NCBI GenBank assembly: GCA_964458015.1
Contig: CAYWGR010000155.1
Location: 1 to 13,642, forward strand
Direction of reading: 5' to 3'
Source: CAYWGR01 sp964458015
GTDB lineage: Bacteria; Planctomycetota; Planctomycetia; Pirellulales; Thermoguttaceae
Length of the DNA stretch: 13,642 nucleotides
Shown: positions 1 through 7,165 of the stretch, piece after piece
How the letters are laid out: each line of letters opens with the position of its first letter
Numbering within the stretch: the stretch's first letter is position 1
The notes under the pieces: model-generated
Database searches by the model: none
What the model was told of the DNA's origin: nothing
Seen by the model: the letters and a program-made list of their open reading frames with translations, nothing else
Position numbers and translations under genes: made by a program

Positions 1-1
1 G

Positions 2-304
2 ACCATCCCACGGCCTTTGAATTTTACATCGCCGCAAGACTTATTGGCCAAATTGCGCCCCCATATCGACGGCGTGGTGCTGCATGTCGGACTTCATCAA
101 GCCACTTTTTTGCCACAAGTTTGGGAATCGCTTACCGACAAACGCGAATTCCTCGGCGAACTCTCCGAAAAGGCCGGCTTGGCCGCGAGTGCTTGGATGG
201 ATCCTTCGGCCAAAGTCTTGACCTATCAGGTCGAGGCGTTCAAGGAAGCTGAGAAAGTGAAAAGCAAAACAGATCGGCCATCCGCGCAAAACGACAAACG
301 ATGA
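2..304 (+). CDS. amrA: AmmeMemoRadiSam system protein A (AMMECR1 domain), C-terminal part
   Basis: The gene is cut by the left edge; the reading frame is open from position 2 to the TGA at 302-304. The visible ~100 residues match the end of the AMMECR1 fold: an IPRPL segment, then LRPHIDGVVL, then ATFLPQVWESL, then a KAGL segment followed by a tryptophan and VLTYQVEAF. These are the conserved blocks of the family in their usual order. AMMECR1-domain proteins occur in bacteria and archaea beside Memo-like and radical SAM proteins; the reaction is not established. The last ~20 residues are a charged tail outside the domain. The stop overlaps the next gene's ATG (ATGA at 301-304), which suggests translational coupling. 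A TTG at 17 could pose as a start but lies inside the conserved domain, so it is not the true start. The Memo partner (amrB) is not in the window and may lie further left. Confidence 0.9.
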   Translation, partial: TIPRPLNFTSPQDLLAKLRPHIDGVVLHVGLHQATFLPQVWESLTDKREFLGELSEKAGLAASAWMDPSAKVLTYQVEAFKEAEKVKSKTDRPSAQNDKR

Positions 305-2442
305 ACAGTACTCCGACGCCTCACCCTCCGTCGTTCCGCTCCAATGATTTTCCATTTCTGCTTGCCGTTTGCTGTCTCGGAGTGTCGGCCTTCTTCACGC
401 AACTTTCGCTCATGCGCGAGTTTGTGTGTGTTTTCTCCGGCAACGAACTGGTTTTCGGTATCGTCCTGGGCAATTGGATGCTGTTGACCGGGCTTGGCTC
501 GGCCTTGGGCCGAACTGCCGCCCGACTGCGACTTCCACTTCTCATTTTCGTGGTCCTCCAAATTCTCATCGCTTTCTTGCCGATTGCCGATGTGTTCCTC
601 CTCCGCTGGTTGCGAAATACCATTTTCCTACGCGGAGCGGAAGTCGGTATCGTCGAAACGGTCCTTGGCTGCTTCATTTTGCTTGCTCCCTATTGCTTGG
701 CAACGGGCTATGCGCTGACCACGGCCTGCCGCTTGGCGGGCATCGAGCGAGTTTACTTGTTCGATAATCTCGGAAACGTCGTAGGAGGCGTAATTTTCCT
801 CGCGGTATTCGCCTCGTTGTTGAACCATTTCCAGATGCTCTATTTTGCCGCTGGAATCAATCTGCCCTGCGCGATTTTCGTCGCAGCCATTGCGGGCCGA
901 CGCCGTTGGGCAATCGCAATTACTATCCTCCTTGCCGCCTTCTTAACGATAATCGCCTTTTGCGATCTACACCGGATTTCCCGCCAATTGGAATATGCCC
1001 ATCAAAACATTGTCTTTCAGGGTGATTCGCCTTATGGAAGCTTGGTGGTGACCGAGTCGGCCGGCCAGATCAATTTCATCGAAAACGGCGTCCCGCTTTT
1101 CTCGACCCATACCCCGGAACGAATCGAGGAAACCGTCCACTATGCGATGGCCCAGCGTCCCCATGCCCGCCGCGTGTTGTTGATCTCCGGCGGCGTATCT
1201 GGCACAGCTCTCGAAGTGCTCAAATATCCCGTCGAGGCCGTGGACTACGTCGAACTCGACCCGCTGATCCTCGATGCCGCTCGCCAATTCCTGCCAAAAA
1301 ACATTTCCGACTCTCGGATCCATATTCTTCCCGGCGATGGACGACAATACATCCGGACAACGCCGAAACGCTACGACGTCGTGATTGTCGATATGCCCGA
1401 TCCGTCCACGTCGCAAATCAACCGGTTTTATACGCAAGAGTTTTTCGCGGAAGTGAAAAATATAACGGAACCTAATGGGGTCTTGTCGTTTTCGCTCGGA
1501 ACGTATGAAAACTATCTCAGCCGTGATCTCGCCCAGCTTATCGGCATCGCTTACCGAACACTGCACAACGTCTTCGACAACATCTTGCTCTTGCCCGGCG
1601 GGCGGGTTTTCTTTCTCGCCTCCAAAGGAGCATTGACCTACGACGTCGCTCAACGTCTGGATTCCGCTGAAATTCCCACCAAGCTTGTGGGCCGCGATTA
1701 TCTAAAGGGAATGTTCACGCCCGATCGTATCGGCGATCTCAATCGAGCCATGCAACTCGACGGGCCAGTGAACGAAGATTTCAATCCGATCCTCTATTAC
1801 TACCATCTTCGCTACTGGCTAAGCCAGTTCGACGTGCAAGTTGGATTTTTTGAATTGTTGCTCGCCCTGGCATTGGCAGTCTATGTCGTCCGCCTGCGAC
1901 CCGTCGCGCTCGTTATCTTTTGCGGCGGTTTCGCGGCCGCGTCGCTGGAAGTCGTTCTGCTTCTGGCGTTTCAGGTGCTCTTCGGATCGTTGTATTATCA
2001 AGTCGGATTGGTCGTCACCATGTTTATGCTCGGGCTTGTAATCGGAACTTTCATGATCGGTCGTTTTTGGTCCGAGTGGGGGCAAAATCACTTGATCGGT
2101 TTGGCCGTCGCGATTGCTTTGCTGGCCGTCGGTTTACCCTTCCTGTTAAAATCTCTGGGACAATCAGAATGGTTAAACATTGGTAAAGCGGCAATCCCCC
2201 TGCTTACGTTGCTCTTGGCCATTTTGGTCGGCATGGAGTTTCCCCTGGCTGCACGAATCGACTTCCAAGATGCTGCAACCACTTCAGCCCGGCTTTATAC
2301 GGCCGACTATCTCGGCGCAGCCTTGGGCGCCCTGTTGGTCAGCACGCTACTGATTCCCATTCTCGGCATATTTATGGTATGTTTATTGACTGCCGGCCTA
2401 AATCTCACGGCTGCCGCCGTCATGTTTGCAAGAAGAAAGTAG
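301..2442 (+). CDS. Membrane protein with spermidine-synthase-like domain (fused transporter-like/spermidine synthase)
   Basis: The protein has 713 residues in three parts. Residues ~17-220 form about six or seven hydrophobic helices. Residues ~240-440 are a soluble domain of the spermidine-synthase superfamily. Residues ~510-708 form about six further helices. In the soluble domain, LLISGG (293-298) is the glycine-rich nucleotide loop, VDYVELDP (314-321) carries the acidic residue that usually binds the ribose, GDGR (345-348) follows, and IVDMPDP (362-368) lies where polyamine synthases have their catalytic aspartate. The D-E-x-x-Y-H-E block of true spermidine synthases appears as PERIEETVHYAM, so the substrate may not be putrescine. 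The architecture matches proteins annotated as fused MFS/spermidine synthase. The start overlaps the amrA stop, and the amrS gene follows, so a role in the same system is likely. The superfamily assignment is firm; aminopropyl transfer is only an inference. Confidence 0.85.
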   Translation: MNSTPTPHPPSFRSNDFPFLLAVCCLGVSAFFTQLSLMREFVCVFSGNELVFGIVLGNWMLLTGLGSALGRTAARLRLPLLIFVVLQILIAFLPIADVFLLRWLRNTIFLRGAEVGIVETVLGCFILLAPYCLATGYALTTACRLAGIERVYLFDNLGNVVGGVIFLAVFASLLNHFQMLYFAAGINLPCAIFVAAIAGRRRWAIAITILLAAFLTIIAFCDLHRISRQLEYAHQNIVFQGDSPYGSLVVTESAGQINFIENGVPLFSTHTPERIEETVHYAMAQRPHARRVLLISGGVSGTALEVLKYPVEAVDYVELDPLILDAARQFLPKNISDSRIHILPGDGRQYIRTTPKRYDVVIVDMPDPSTSQINRFYTQEFFAEVKNITEPNGVLSFSLGTYENYLSRDLAQLIGIAYRTLHNVFDNILLLPGGRVFFLASKGALTYDVAQRLDSAEIPTKLVGRDYLKGMFTPDRIGDLNRAMQLDGPVNEDFNPILYYYHLRYWLSQFDVQVGFFELLLALALAVYVVRLRPVALVIFCGGFAAASLEVVLLLAFQVLFGSLYYQVGLVVTMFMLGLVIGTFMIGRFWSEWGQNHLIGLAVAIALLAVGLPFLLKSLGQSEWLNIGKAAIPLLTLLLAILVGMEFPLAARIDFQDAATTSARLYTADYLGAALGALLVSTLLIPILGIFMVCLLTAGLNLTAAAVMFARRK

Positions 2443-2451
2443 GAGAGAGCG

Positions 2452-2544
2452 AAATTTGGGTTTTGGTGATTTTGGATTTTCTTCACTAGCCACTAACCAC
2501 TAGCTACTTTCTCTGACCCCTAGCCCCTAGCCCCTAGTCCCTAA
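2452..2544. repeat. Intergenic composite of heptamer tandem repeats
   Basis: Three degenerate arrays with a period of seven lie end to end. Positions 2452-2482 hold T/G-rich units (TTTGGG, GATTTTG, GATTTTC). Positions 2484-2504 hold CACTAGC-CACTAAC-CACTAGC. Positions 2517-2544 hold three copies of CCCCTAG and one TCCCTAA. The first two blocks recur in reverse-complement order inside the methylase gene at about 11450-11516. Together they fill most of the gap between the spermidine-synthase-like gene and the small membrane protein gene. No promoter is evident here. Confidence 0.8.
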
Positions 2545-2562
2545 CAGCTATTCCCCCCATCC

Positions 2563-2862
2563 ATGTTTGAAAAATCCATCCACTTTTATCTTCTGAAACT
2601 TGCTCGGCTAAGTGGTTGGCTCTTGCTGCCGTTGGTTATAATATATTTAGGGACGGGTTTTGCCCTCTGCGGCAAACTGGGGTTCAGCCGATGGATGGAT
2701 CTTCGGACGGCGTTGGCGATCCATCAGATTTTCGACTGGCCCTTGGTCGTTCTCTTTGTGCTGCACGCAACAACCACCGTATATTTTGCCCTGCGGAGAT
2801 GGGGATGGATCAAGAATCGCAACCAAAGTTGCCGGCCGGATTCTCACGACGCGACCTCTTAA
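2563..2862 (+). CDS. Small two-helix membrane protein, possible b-type heme protein
   Basis: The 99-residue protein has two hydrophobic helices, about 15-36 and 52-78, joined by a short loop. The second helix contains H54 and H68, an H-x13-H spacing. That is the spacing of heme ligands within single helices of respiratory cytochrome b, and it is unusual in so small a protein. A homodimer could in principle supply two pairs of ligands. I do not recognise a named family with certainty; a resemblance to small cytochrome-b or succinate-dehydrogenase-anchor proteins is inferred. There is no clear Shine-Dalgarno sequence before the ATG. The 3' end overlaps the amrS start by 58 bases in another frame, which points to coupled translation. 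The last ~15 residues are encoded within that overlap and are probably unstructured. Confidence 0.7.
   Translation: MFEKSIHFYLLKLARLSGWLLLPLVIIYLGTGFALCGKLGFSRWMDLRTALAIHQIFDWPLVVLFVLHATTTVYFALRRWGWIKNRNQSCRPDSHDATS
2795..2798 (+). promoter_or_regulatory. Ribosome binding site deciding the amrS start
   Basis: GGAG directly abuts an ATG at 2799 but lies six bases before the ATG at 2805, so 2805 is the better start. The site lies inside the preceding small membrane protein gene. Confidence 0.55.
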
Positions 2863-4097
2863 AGTTCAGCGCGGCCGGCTTGGCGTGCGCCGCCTGCGGC
2901 GGAGCGGGGCTCTACTACATCTCCAAGCGGCTCGAATCCGCCGGCCCGGCCGGCGTTTTTCCGCACGACGCCCCGCAAGGCGCCCTTTGGGAACAATGGC
3001 AAAAGCAAGGCTGGGCTCGCGAAGCACGCCATTACTTGACACTCGGCGAAAACATCCAGTGCAAACTGTGTCCCAACGAATGCCTGTTCGAGCCGGAAGA
3101 CCGAGGGCACTGCCGCGTCCGCGTTTTCAAAGACGGCAAGCTCTACACCTTGGCCTACGGCGATCCTTGTGCCTTGCATGTCGATCCGATCGAGAAAAAA
3201 CCGCTCTTTCATTTTTTGCCCGGCACAAATGCGTTTTCCTTGGCGGCGGCCGGTTGCAGTTTCCGCTGTTTGAATTGCCAAAACTGGGATATTTCACAAC
3301 GAAAGCCCGAAGAAACCAAAGATCCACGCGGCGAACCTTTGCAACCCTCTCCCGCACAACTGCGCTCGCTCAGCCTTGATGATATGGATCGGCTCACGCT
3401 GATGCCCGACGACGTGGTTCGAGCCGCCGAATCGTTCCAGTGCCCTTCGATCGCCTACACCTATTCCGAGCCATCGGTGTGGTTCGAGTATATGATCGAC
3501 ACGGCCAAGGCAGCCAAGGCTAAAAAAATCAGAAGCTGCTGGATCACTTGCGGCTATCTGCAAGACGAGCCGCTCCGAGAGCTTTGCCGGGTGATCGACG
3601 CCGCGAACGTGAATTTGAAGAGTTTTAGCGAGGAGACTTACCGCGATCTGAACACCGGCAAGTTGCAACCGGTGCTAGCCACTTTGAAAACCCTCAAAGC
3701 CGAGGGCGTTTGGTTCGAGGTGACGAATCTTATCGTGCCGACCTACACCGACAATCCCGACATGATCCGCCGGATGTGCGATTGGTTGCTTGAGAATATC
3801 GGCCCGGATTACCCGCTGCATTTCTCGCGTTTTCATCCTGCCCACAAATTGACGCACCTATCGCCCACGCCGGTCGATACCTTGCTCGAAGCCCGCGACA
3901 TCGCCCGACGTGCCGGCCTGCACTTCGTCTACGTCGGCAACTGCCGTGAAGTCCCTGACGCCGAAACCACCTTTTGCCCCCATTGCAAGAAAGCCATTAT
4001 CGAGCGCAACCTATTCAGCATCGAGTCGCTTCGCATCACCGGCGGAAAATGCGATTCCTGCGGCACGAAGATCCCCGGCGTCTGGGCAAATTCCTAA
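2805..4097 (+). CDS. amrS: AmmeMemoRadiSam system radical SAM enzyme with Tat signal
   Basis: The 430-residue product (start at 2805) is a PflA-like radical SAM protein. C151-x3-C155-x2-C158, in GCSFRCLNCQNWDIS, is the SAM-binding [4Fe-4S] motif. Before it, C86-x2-C89-x3-C93 and C103 form the N-terminal cysteine cluster typical of this family. At the end, C391-x2-C394 and C416-x2-C419 look like a zinc ribbon. The N-terminus has SRRDLLKF (14-21) followed by a hydrophobic alanine/glycine/cysteine stretch, a good twin-arginine signal. This is odd because SAM is cytoplasmic; the segment may act as an uncleaved anchor. The frame stays open upstream to 2616, but that part overlaps the small membrane gene and resembles nothing. 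The TAA stop lies at the very end of an inverted-repeat element. Family membership is secure; the substrate is unknown. Confidence 0.92.
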   Translation: MDQESQPKLPAGFSRRDLLKFSAAGLACAACGGAGLYYISKRLESAGPAGVFPHDAPQGALWEQWQKQGWAREARHYLTLGENIQCKLCPNECLFEPEDRGHCRVRVFKDGKLYTLAYGDPCALHVDPIEKKPLFHFLPGTNAFSLAAAGCSFRCLNCQNWDISQRKPEETKDPRGEPLQPSPAQLRSLSLDDMDRLTLMPDDVVRAAESFQCPSIAYTYSEPSVWFEYMIDTAKAAKAKKIRSCWITCGYLQDEPLRELCRVIDAANVNLKSFSEETYRDLNTGKLQPVLATLKTLKAEGVWFEVTNLIVPTYTDNPDMIRRMCDWLLENIGPDYPLHFSRFHPAHKLTHLSPTPVDTLLEARDIARRAGLHFVYVGNCREVPDAETTFCPHCKKAIIERNLFSIESLRITGGKCDSCGTKIPGVWANS

Positions 4098-4394
4098 CGT
4101 AGTGCCTCATATGGATTGTGATTGATCAAAGTGTCGGTAAAGATTTCGACCCGTAGGGTCGCTTGAAAATAGCCCAGCGATTCATCGCTGGGACGAGAAA
4201 CAAGGCATTCCGATTTCGTCCCGTAGGGACGTTTGAAGTTTTTTCATCACCTTCCACCGTCCCTACGGGACGTAATGGACCGATAATGCGTTCTTTGGTC
4301 CCAGCAGTGAACTGCTGGGCTATTATCAAACGCCCCTGCGGGGCAAAAATCTCGTTCGTGCATAAATTACGTCACATACGAGGCACTACATTAG
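4094..4394. repeat. Mirror-symmetric inverted-repeat element with six hairpins (MITE-like)
   Basis: The ends are inverted copies: GTAGTGCCTCATATG at 4099-4113, and its complement with one mismatch at 4375-4389. Similarity extends a few bases outward to 4094 and 4394. Inside, six short hairpins are arranged symmetrically about position ~4245: 4147-4161 and 4332-4344 (C-rich/G-rich stem around GTA or TGC), 4173-4192 and 4300-4319 (eight-base stem starting CCCAGC, TTCA or TGAA loop), 4217-4231 and 4258-4272 (CGTCCC/GGGACG stem). Each half is a ~85-bp unit, and the two units face each other. Short open frames on both strands encode similar peptides only because of this symmetry. No transposase is present. 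It fills most of the gap between amrS and the GntR gene, and transcripts from either side would fold strongly. Confidence 0.85.
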
Positions 4395-4421
4395 CTCCTG
4401 CGACATTTTCAGTTTGATGTC

Positions 4422-4449
4422 TTGACATTCCAGTGACTACTGTTATACT
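4422..4449 (+). promoter_or_regulatory. Sigma-70-type promoter of the GntR/ABC operon
   Basis: TTGACA at 4422-4427 and TATACT at 4444-4449 are 16 bases apart. A TG at 4441-4442 gives an extended -10 element. Transcription would start near 4456, about 19 bases before the GTG start codon. Confidence 0.7.
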
Positions 4450-4450
4450 A

Positions 4451-4460
4451 GTGTAGACAC
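4451..4460. promoter_or_regulatory. Candidate operator dyad for the GntR repressor
   Basis: GTGT-AG-ACAC is a perfect inverted repeat just after the -10 box, overlapping the likely transcription start. GntR-family operators commonly have a GT(n)AC core, and YtrA-type repressors commonly bind their own promoters, so autoregulation is plausible. The assignment rests on position and symmetry only. Confidence 0.4.
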
Positions 4461-4474
4461 CTGGAGCGAGAGAC

Positions 4475-4882
4475 GTGCACATTCGGGTCGAAACATCCTC
4501 GGGAATGCCTATAACACGGCAGATTGCCGCCCAAATCCGCGCGCAATGTGCCAGTGGCACACTCAAGCCAGGTGACCGGCTCCCTTCGGTTCGCGTGCTG
4601 GCCGCTGAATTGGCGGTCAATCAGAACACAATCCTTCGCGTCTACGAACGGCTCACGGCCGAGGGCCTTCTCGAACGTCGCCATGGCGACGGAACCTTCG
4701 TGGCCGACCGGATTCCGACCGGCCAGATGAAAGCTCAGCGGCAATTGCTTCGTGAGGAGATCGCCCGAACGGTTGAATTGGCCAAAACCTTGGGCATCGA
4801 TGCCGACGAAGTGCATCAATTGCTGGACGAGATGTTTTCGAATCTCCCCTCGCCCGCAAAGCGGGAGAGGGGCCGGGGGTGA
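4475..4882 (+). CDS. GntR family transcriptional regulator, YtrA type
   Basis: The 135-residue protein has the N-terminal winged helix-turn-helix of the GntR family: PITRQIAAQIRAQCASGTL, then KPGDRLPSVRVLA, then the recognition-helix region NQNTILRVYERL, then LLERRHGDGTFV. The short ~40-residue helical tail after it lacks a ligand domain, which defines the YtrA subgroup. Such regulators usually repress a neighbouring ABC transporter operon, and here an ATPase and permease follow. The start is GTG at 4475, with GGAG at 4463-4466 eight bases before it. Codons 123-135 and the stop are supplied by a 45-bp palindromic repeat beginning exactly at 4841, so the native protein probably ended near residue 122. 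Confidence 0.9.
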   Translation: MHIRVETSSGMPITRQIAAQIRAQCASGTLKPGDRLPSVRVLAAELAVNQNTILRVYERLTAEGLLERRHGDGTFVADRIPTGQMKAQRQLLREEIARTVELAKTLGIDADEVHQLLDEMFSNLPSPAKRERGRG

Positions 4883-4885
4883 GGG
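4841..4885 (+). repeat. 45-bp palindromic repeat, copy 1
   Basis: A near-perfect hairpin: 4846-4857 pairs with 4861-4872 around an AAA loop, with one mismatch. A GGCC-GGGGGTGAGGG tail follows. Apart from the five-base loop, it is identical to 10648-10692 in the methylase gene. It encodes the end of the GntR protein and sits between that gene and the ATPase gene. Confidence 0.9.
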
Positions 4886-4951
4886 TGGTTGAGAACTGCC
4901 AGAGTTGAGGAATGTATCAATCGCAATCCTATTGCTAAGGAAACGTCATTC

Positions 4952-5683
4952 ATGAGCGACACGGCCATCGAGCTTAGCGGCATCGTGAAGTCTTACGGCA
5001 AGAAACGAGTGCTGACCGGGCTGGATCTTTCGGTGCCCAAGGGGTCAGTCCTCGGACTGCTGGGCACGAACGGCTCGGGCAAGACCACGTTGATCAAATG
5101 TGCGTTGGGGCTGATTCGCCCGCAAGACGGCGAAGCTCGATTGTTGGGCGAACCCGCCTGGACGCTCAGCGCTTCGGCGAAATCGCGGATTGGCTACGTG
5201 CCGCAAGTGATCGGCCTGTATCCTTGGATGAAAGTGCGGCATTTGATCAGTTATACCGCAGCATTCTACCCTAATTGGAACGGCGCGACCGTTGATCGCT
5301 TCATCAAAGAATGGGACATCCCGACCAACGATCGTATAGGAACGCTTTCGGTGGGCCAGCTCCAAAAAGTTGCGATTCTGCTGGCCATTGGGCACGATCC
5401 CGATCTATTGATTTTGGACGAACCGGCAGCAAGTCTCGATCCTTTGGCACGGCGTCAGTTTTTGCAGATGATCATCGACCTGGCCGAGCCGGGCCGTCGC
5501 ACTGTGTTGTTTTCCACCCACATCACCTCCGACTTGGAACGCGTGGCCGATCGCGTGGCGATTCTAAAATCCGGCCGCATCGCCTGGCAGGGCCTTTTGG
5601 AAGACCTCAAGGAACAAACCCACGTCAGCCTGGAAGACAGTTTCTTGGAGATGCACCAAGGCGCCAAACAATCATCAAAATAG
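4952..5683 (+). CDS. ABC transporter ATP-binding protein
   Basis: The 243-residue ATPase has all the core motifs: Walker A GTNGSGKT (38-45), Q-loop glutamine Q85, signature LSVGQ (132-136), Walker B LLILDEP (152-158) and switch histidine H190 in FSTH. It should energise the permease encoded next. The ATG at 4952 is chosen because AAGG at 4937-4940 lies upstream and the conserved fold begins at once. The frame is open back to 4889, but those residues are not family-like. YtrA-linked cassettes of this kind act in envelope stress or peptide and drug export in other bacteria; the substrate here cannot be read from sequence. Confidence 0.93.
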   Translation: MSDTAIELSGIVKSYGKKRVLTGLDLSVPKGSVLGLLGTNGSGKTTLIKCALGLIRPQDGEARLLGEPAWTLSASAKSRIGYVPQVIGLYPWMKVRHLISYTAAFYPNWNGATVDRFIKEWDIPTNDRIGTLSVGQLQKVAILLAIGHDPDLLILDEPAASLDPLARRQFLQMIIDLAEPGRRTVLFSTHITSDLERVADRVAILKSGRIAWQGLLEDLKEQTHVSLEDSFLEMHQGAKQSSK

Positions 5684-5755
5684 ATATTTGACGCACAAAA
5701 AAGGGCAGATCGGAAAAACGTCCATTTTCACTCAGTCTTTCGACCTCGCCAAACT

Positions 5756-7165
5756 ATGTCCAACAATCCCTACTTACAAGTCGCGATGACCTACGTTCGT
5801 CGGCCGTTTTCATCGCTGCAGAGCGGTCTTGTGTCCATTGGTTTTCTTTTTCTGCTTGCTCCGCTCTTGATATCGATGGACCGTTTTGACAAAAATCCGG
5901 GATTGGCCACTCCGCAATGGCTATTTCTCTTTTTTCCGTTTCTATTCTTTGCACTCCATGTGAAGGAGCAGTTTGCCGATGCAAGGGCACATCTGACACC
6001 CAATTTTCGCCGTATTCACATCACTGTGGCCGCAGCGATGGCTTTCATACTCATAATTCTGTTACCTGCGGCGCTTACATGCCTTTATGGCTGGTATTCC
6101 GTCGGCTTTATTGCTTTGACAACTACAATGTTTGGGGGCGTTCTCTGGCTGATGCTCATGCCGTCGTCCTGGTTGGGATATGCAATAGCGATAGTGTGGC
6201 TAGTGGCACTATTTTCAACATCAGGACAAAGTTTTTTACAACAGCTTGTTACTGGACAATTGGAGCTTTTAGCCATCGCGTTTTTCGTGGTTGGGGTATG
6301 GATGGTCATTACTGCCGGCCGCCACTTGATGCAGCTAAACGAAGACATGCCGGCATACCGTACCCGAACACAATGGAATTGGTCGGGAAATAAAGCAATG
6401 CCACGGCAAACATGGACTGGAGAAGGCTGGTTTTTTCCCAAGCTTAGGAATTGGCTCGCCGAGAGGCAGATTGCGAGTGCGTCATGTCATGCCAGCCGAG
6501 CATCTGCGTCATGGTGGTCGCGGATATGCCGGTGGCAGATTGGAATGGTTACCGGCTGGTCACTTGGGCTCTGGATACTCTGTGCGGTTGTCTATATACA
6601 CTCCTCAACATGGCTTGGAGGAGCAGTGGCGCGCGAAGAATCGACGAATCTTATTGCTTTAGTTTTGCTTTTTGTACCTATGCTTGCAACAATGAATTTG
6701 ACACAAGGGCGTAGCAATATGCTGGAGCGTGACCTGTTGATGCCTGTGGACCGAAAGAGTTATATACGGCAAGTGGGTGTAGCTGCTGCACTAAGCCAGC
6801 TTCAATTGTGGGTTGGCACAAGTATAGCCATGGTTTTCTGGTATTGGTTGGTCAACGCCGACCCGCAACCACGGCAACTGTCTCGTCTTGCTTTAATTCT
6901 GGTATTAACCGGTGCTTTGCAAACAGGATGTTTCGGCATACAGACGTGGATTGCTCGATTTGGTTCACTTCGATGGAACAGTTTAGGAATGTTGGTGTAT
7001 TTTCTGCCAGCACAAATGTTGCTTTTTGCACTGGTCTTCAGATCCCCACAAACAATATTCAATACCATCTGGGAATTAATCTGGATTGCCGGTTCTATCG
7101 CCCTAGCCGGTCTGTTGATAACATTCGACGCCTATCGCCGATGGCTGAAAATGGATTTTGATTGA
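5756..7165 (+). CDS. ABC-2-like transporter permease
   Basis: The 469-residue membrane protein begins 72 bases after the ATPase gene and has no other plausible role than its permease. Hydrophobic segments lie near residues 24-41, 53-69, 88-110, 115-135, 140-156, 168-187, 264-282, 299-313, 340-366, 376-394, 408-427 and 438-457. A basic, tryptophan-rich loop (about 188-260) divides two half-blocks, and MLERDLLMPVDRKSY (322-336) resembles the coupling segment of ABC-2 permeases. I see no clear Shine-Dalgarno site before the ATG. The gene uses more A/T-rich codons, including ATA, than its neighbours. That may reflect membrane composition or a different origin. The exact permease family is not identified. 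Confidence 0.8.
   Translation: MSNNPYLQVAMTYVRRPFSSLQSGLVSIGFLFLLAPLLISMDRFDKNPGLATPQWLFLFFPFLFFALHVKEQFADARAHLTPNFRRIHITVAAAMAFILIILLPAALTCLYGWYSVGFIALTTTMFGGVLWLMLMPSSWLGYAIAIVWLVALFSTSGQSFLQQLVTGQLELLAIAFFVVGVWMVITAGRHLMQLNEDMPAYRTRTQWNWSGNKAMPRQTWTGEGWFFPKLRNWLAERQIASASCHASRASASWWSRICRWQIGMVTGWSLGLWILCAVVYIHSSTWLGGAVAREESTNLIALVLLFVPMLATMNLTQGRSNMLERDLLMPVDRKSYIRQVGVAAALSQLQLWVGTSIAMVFWYWLVNADPQPRQLSRLALILVLTGALQTGCFGIQTWIARFGSLRWNSLGMLVYFLPAQMLLFALVFRSPQTIFNTIWELIWIAGSIALAGLLITFDAYRRWLKMDFD

Noticed and set aside
967..1653. Minus-strand open frame of 228 codons
   Set aside because: It overlaps the spermidine-synthase-like domain antisense; the motifs are all on the plus strand.
2484..2544. 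Possible CRISPR array
   Set aside because: The units are seven bases with no unique spacers and no cas genes. The same holds for 10815-10845 and 11450-11505.
2616..2804. N-terminal extension of the radical SAM frame
   Set aside because: It overlaps the small membrane protein gene, has no family resemblance, and a Shine-Dalgarno site plus Tat motif support the start at 2805.
4126..4417. Two short opposite-strand open frames with similar peptides (AQQFTAGT and AQRFIAGT types)
   Set aside because: The similarity comes from the inverted halves of the repeat element, so they are not independent genes.
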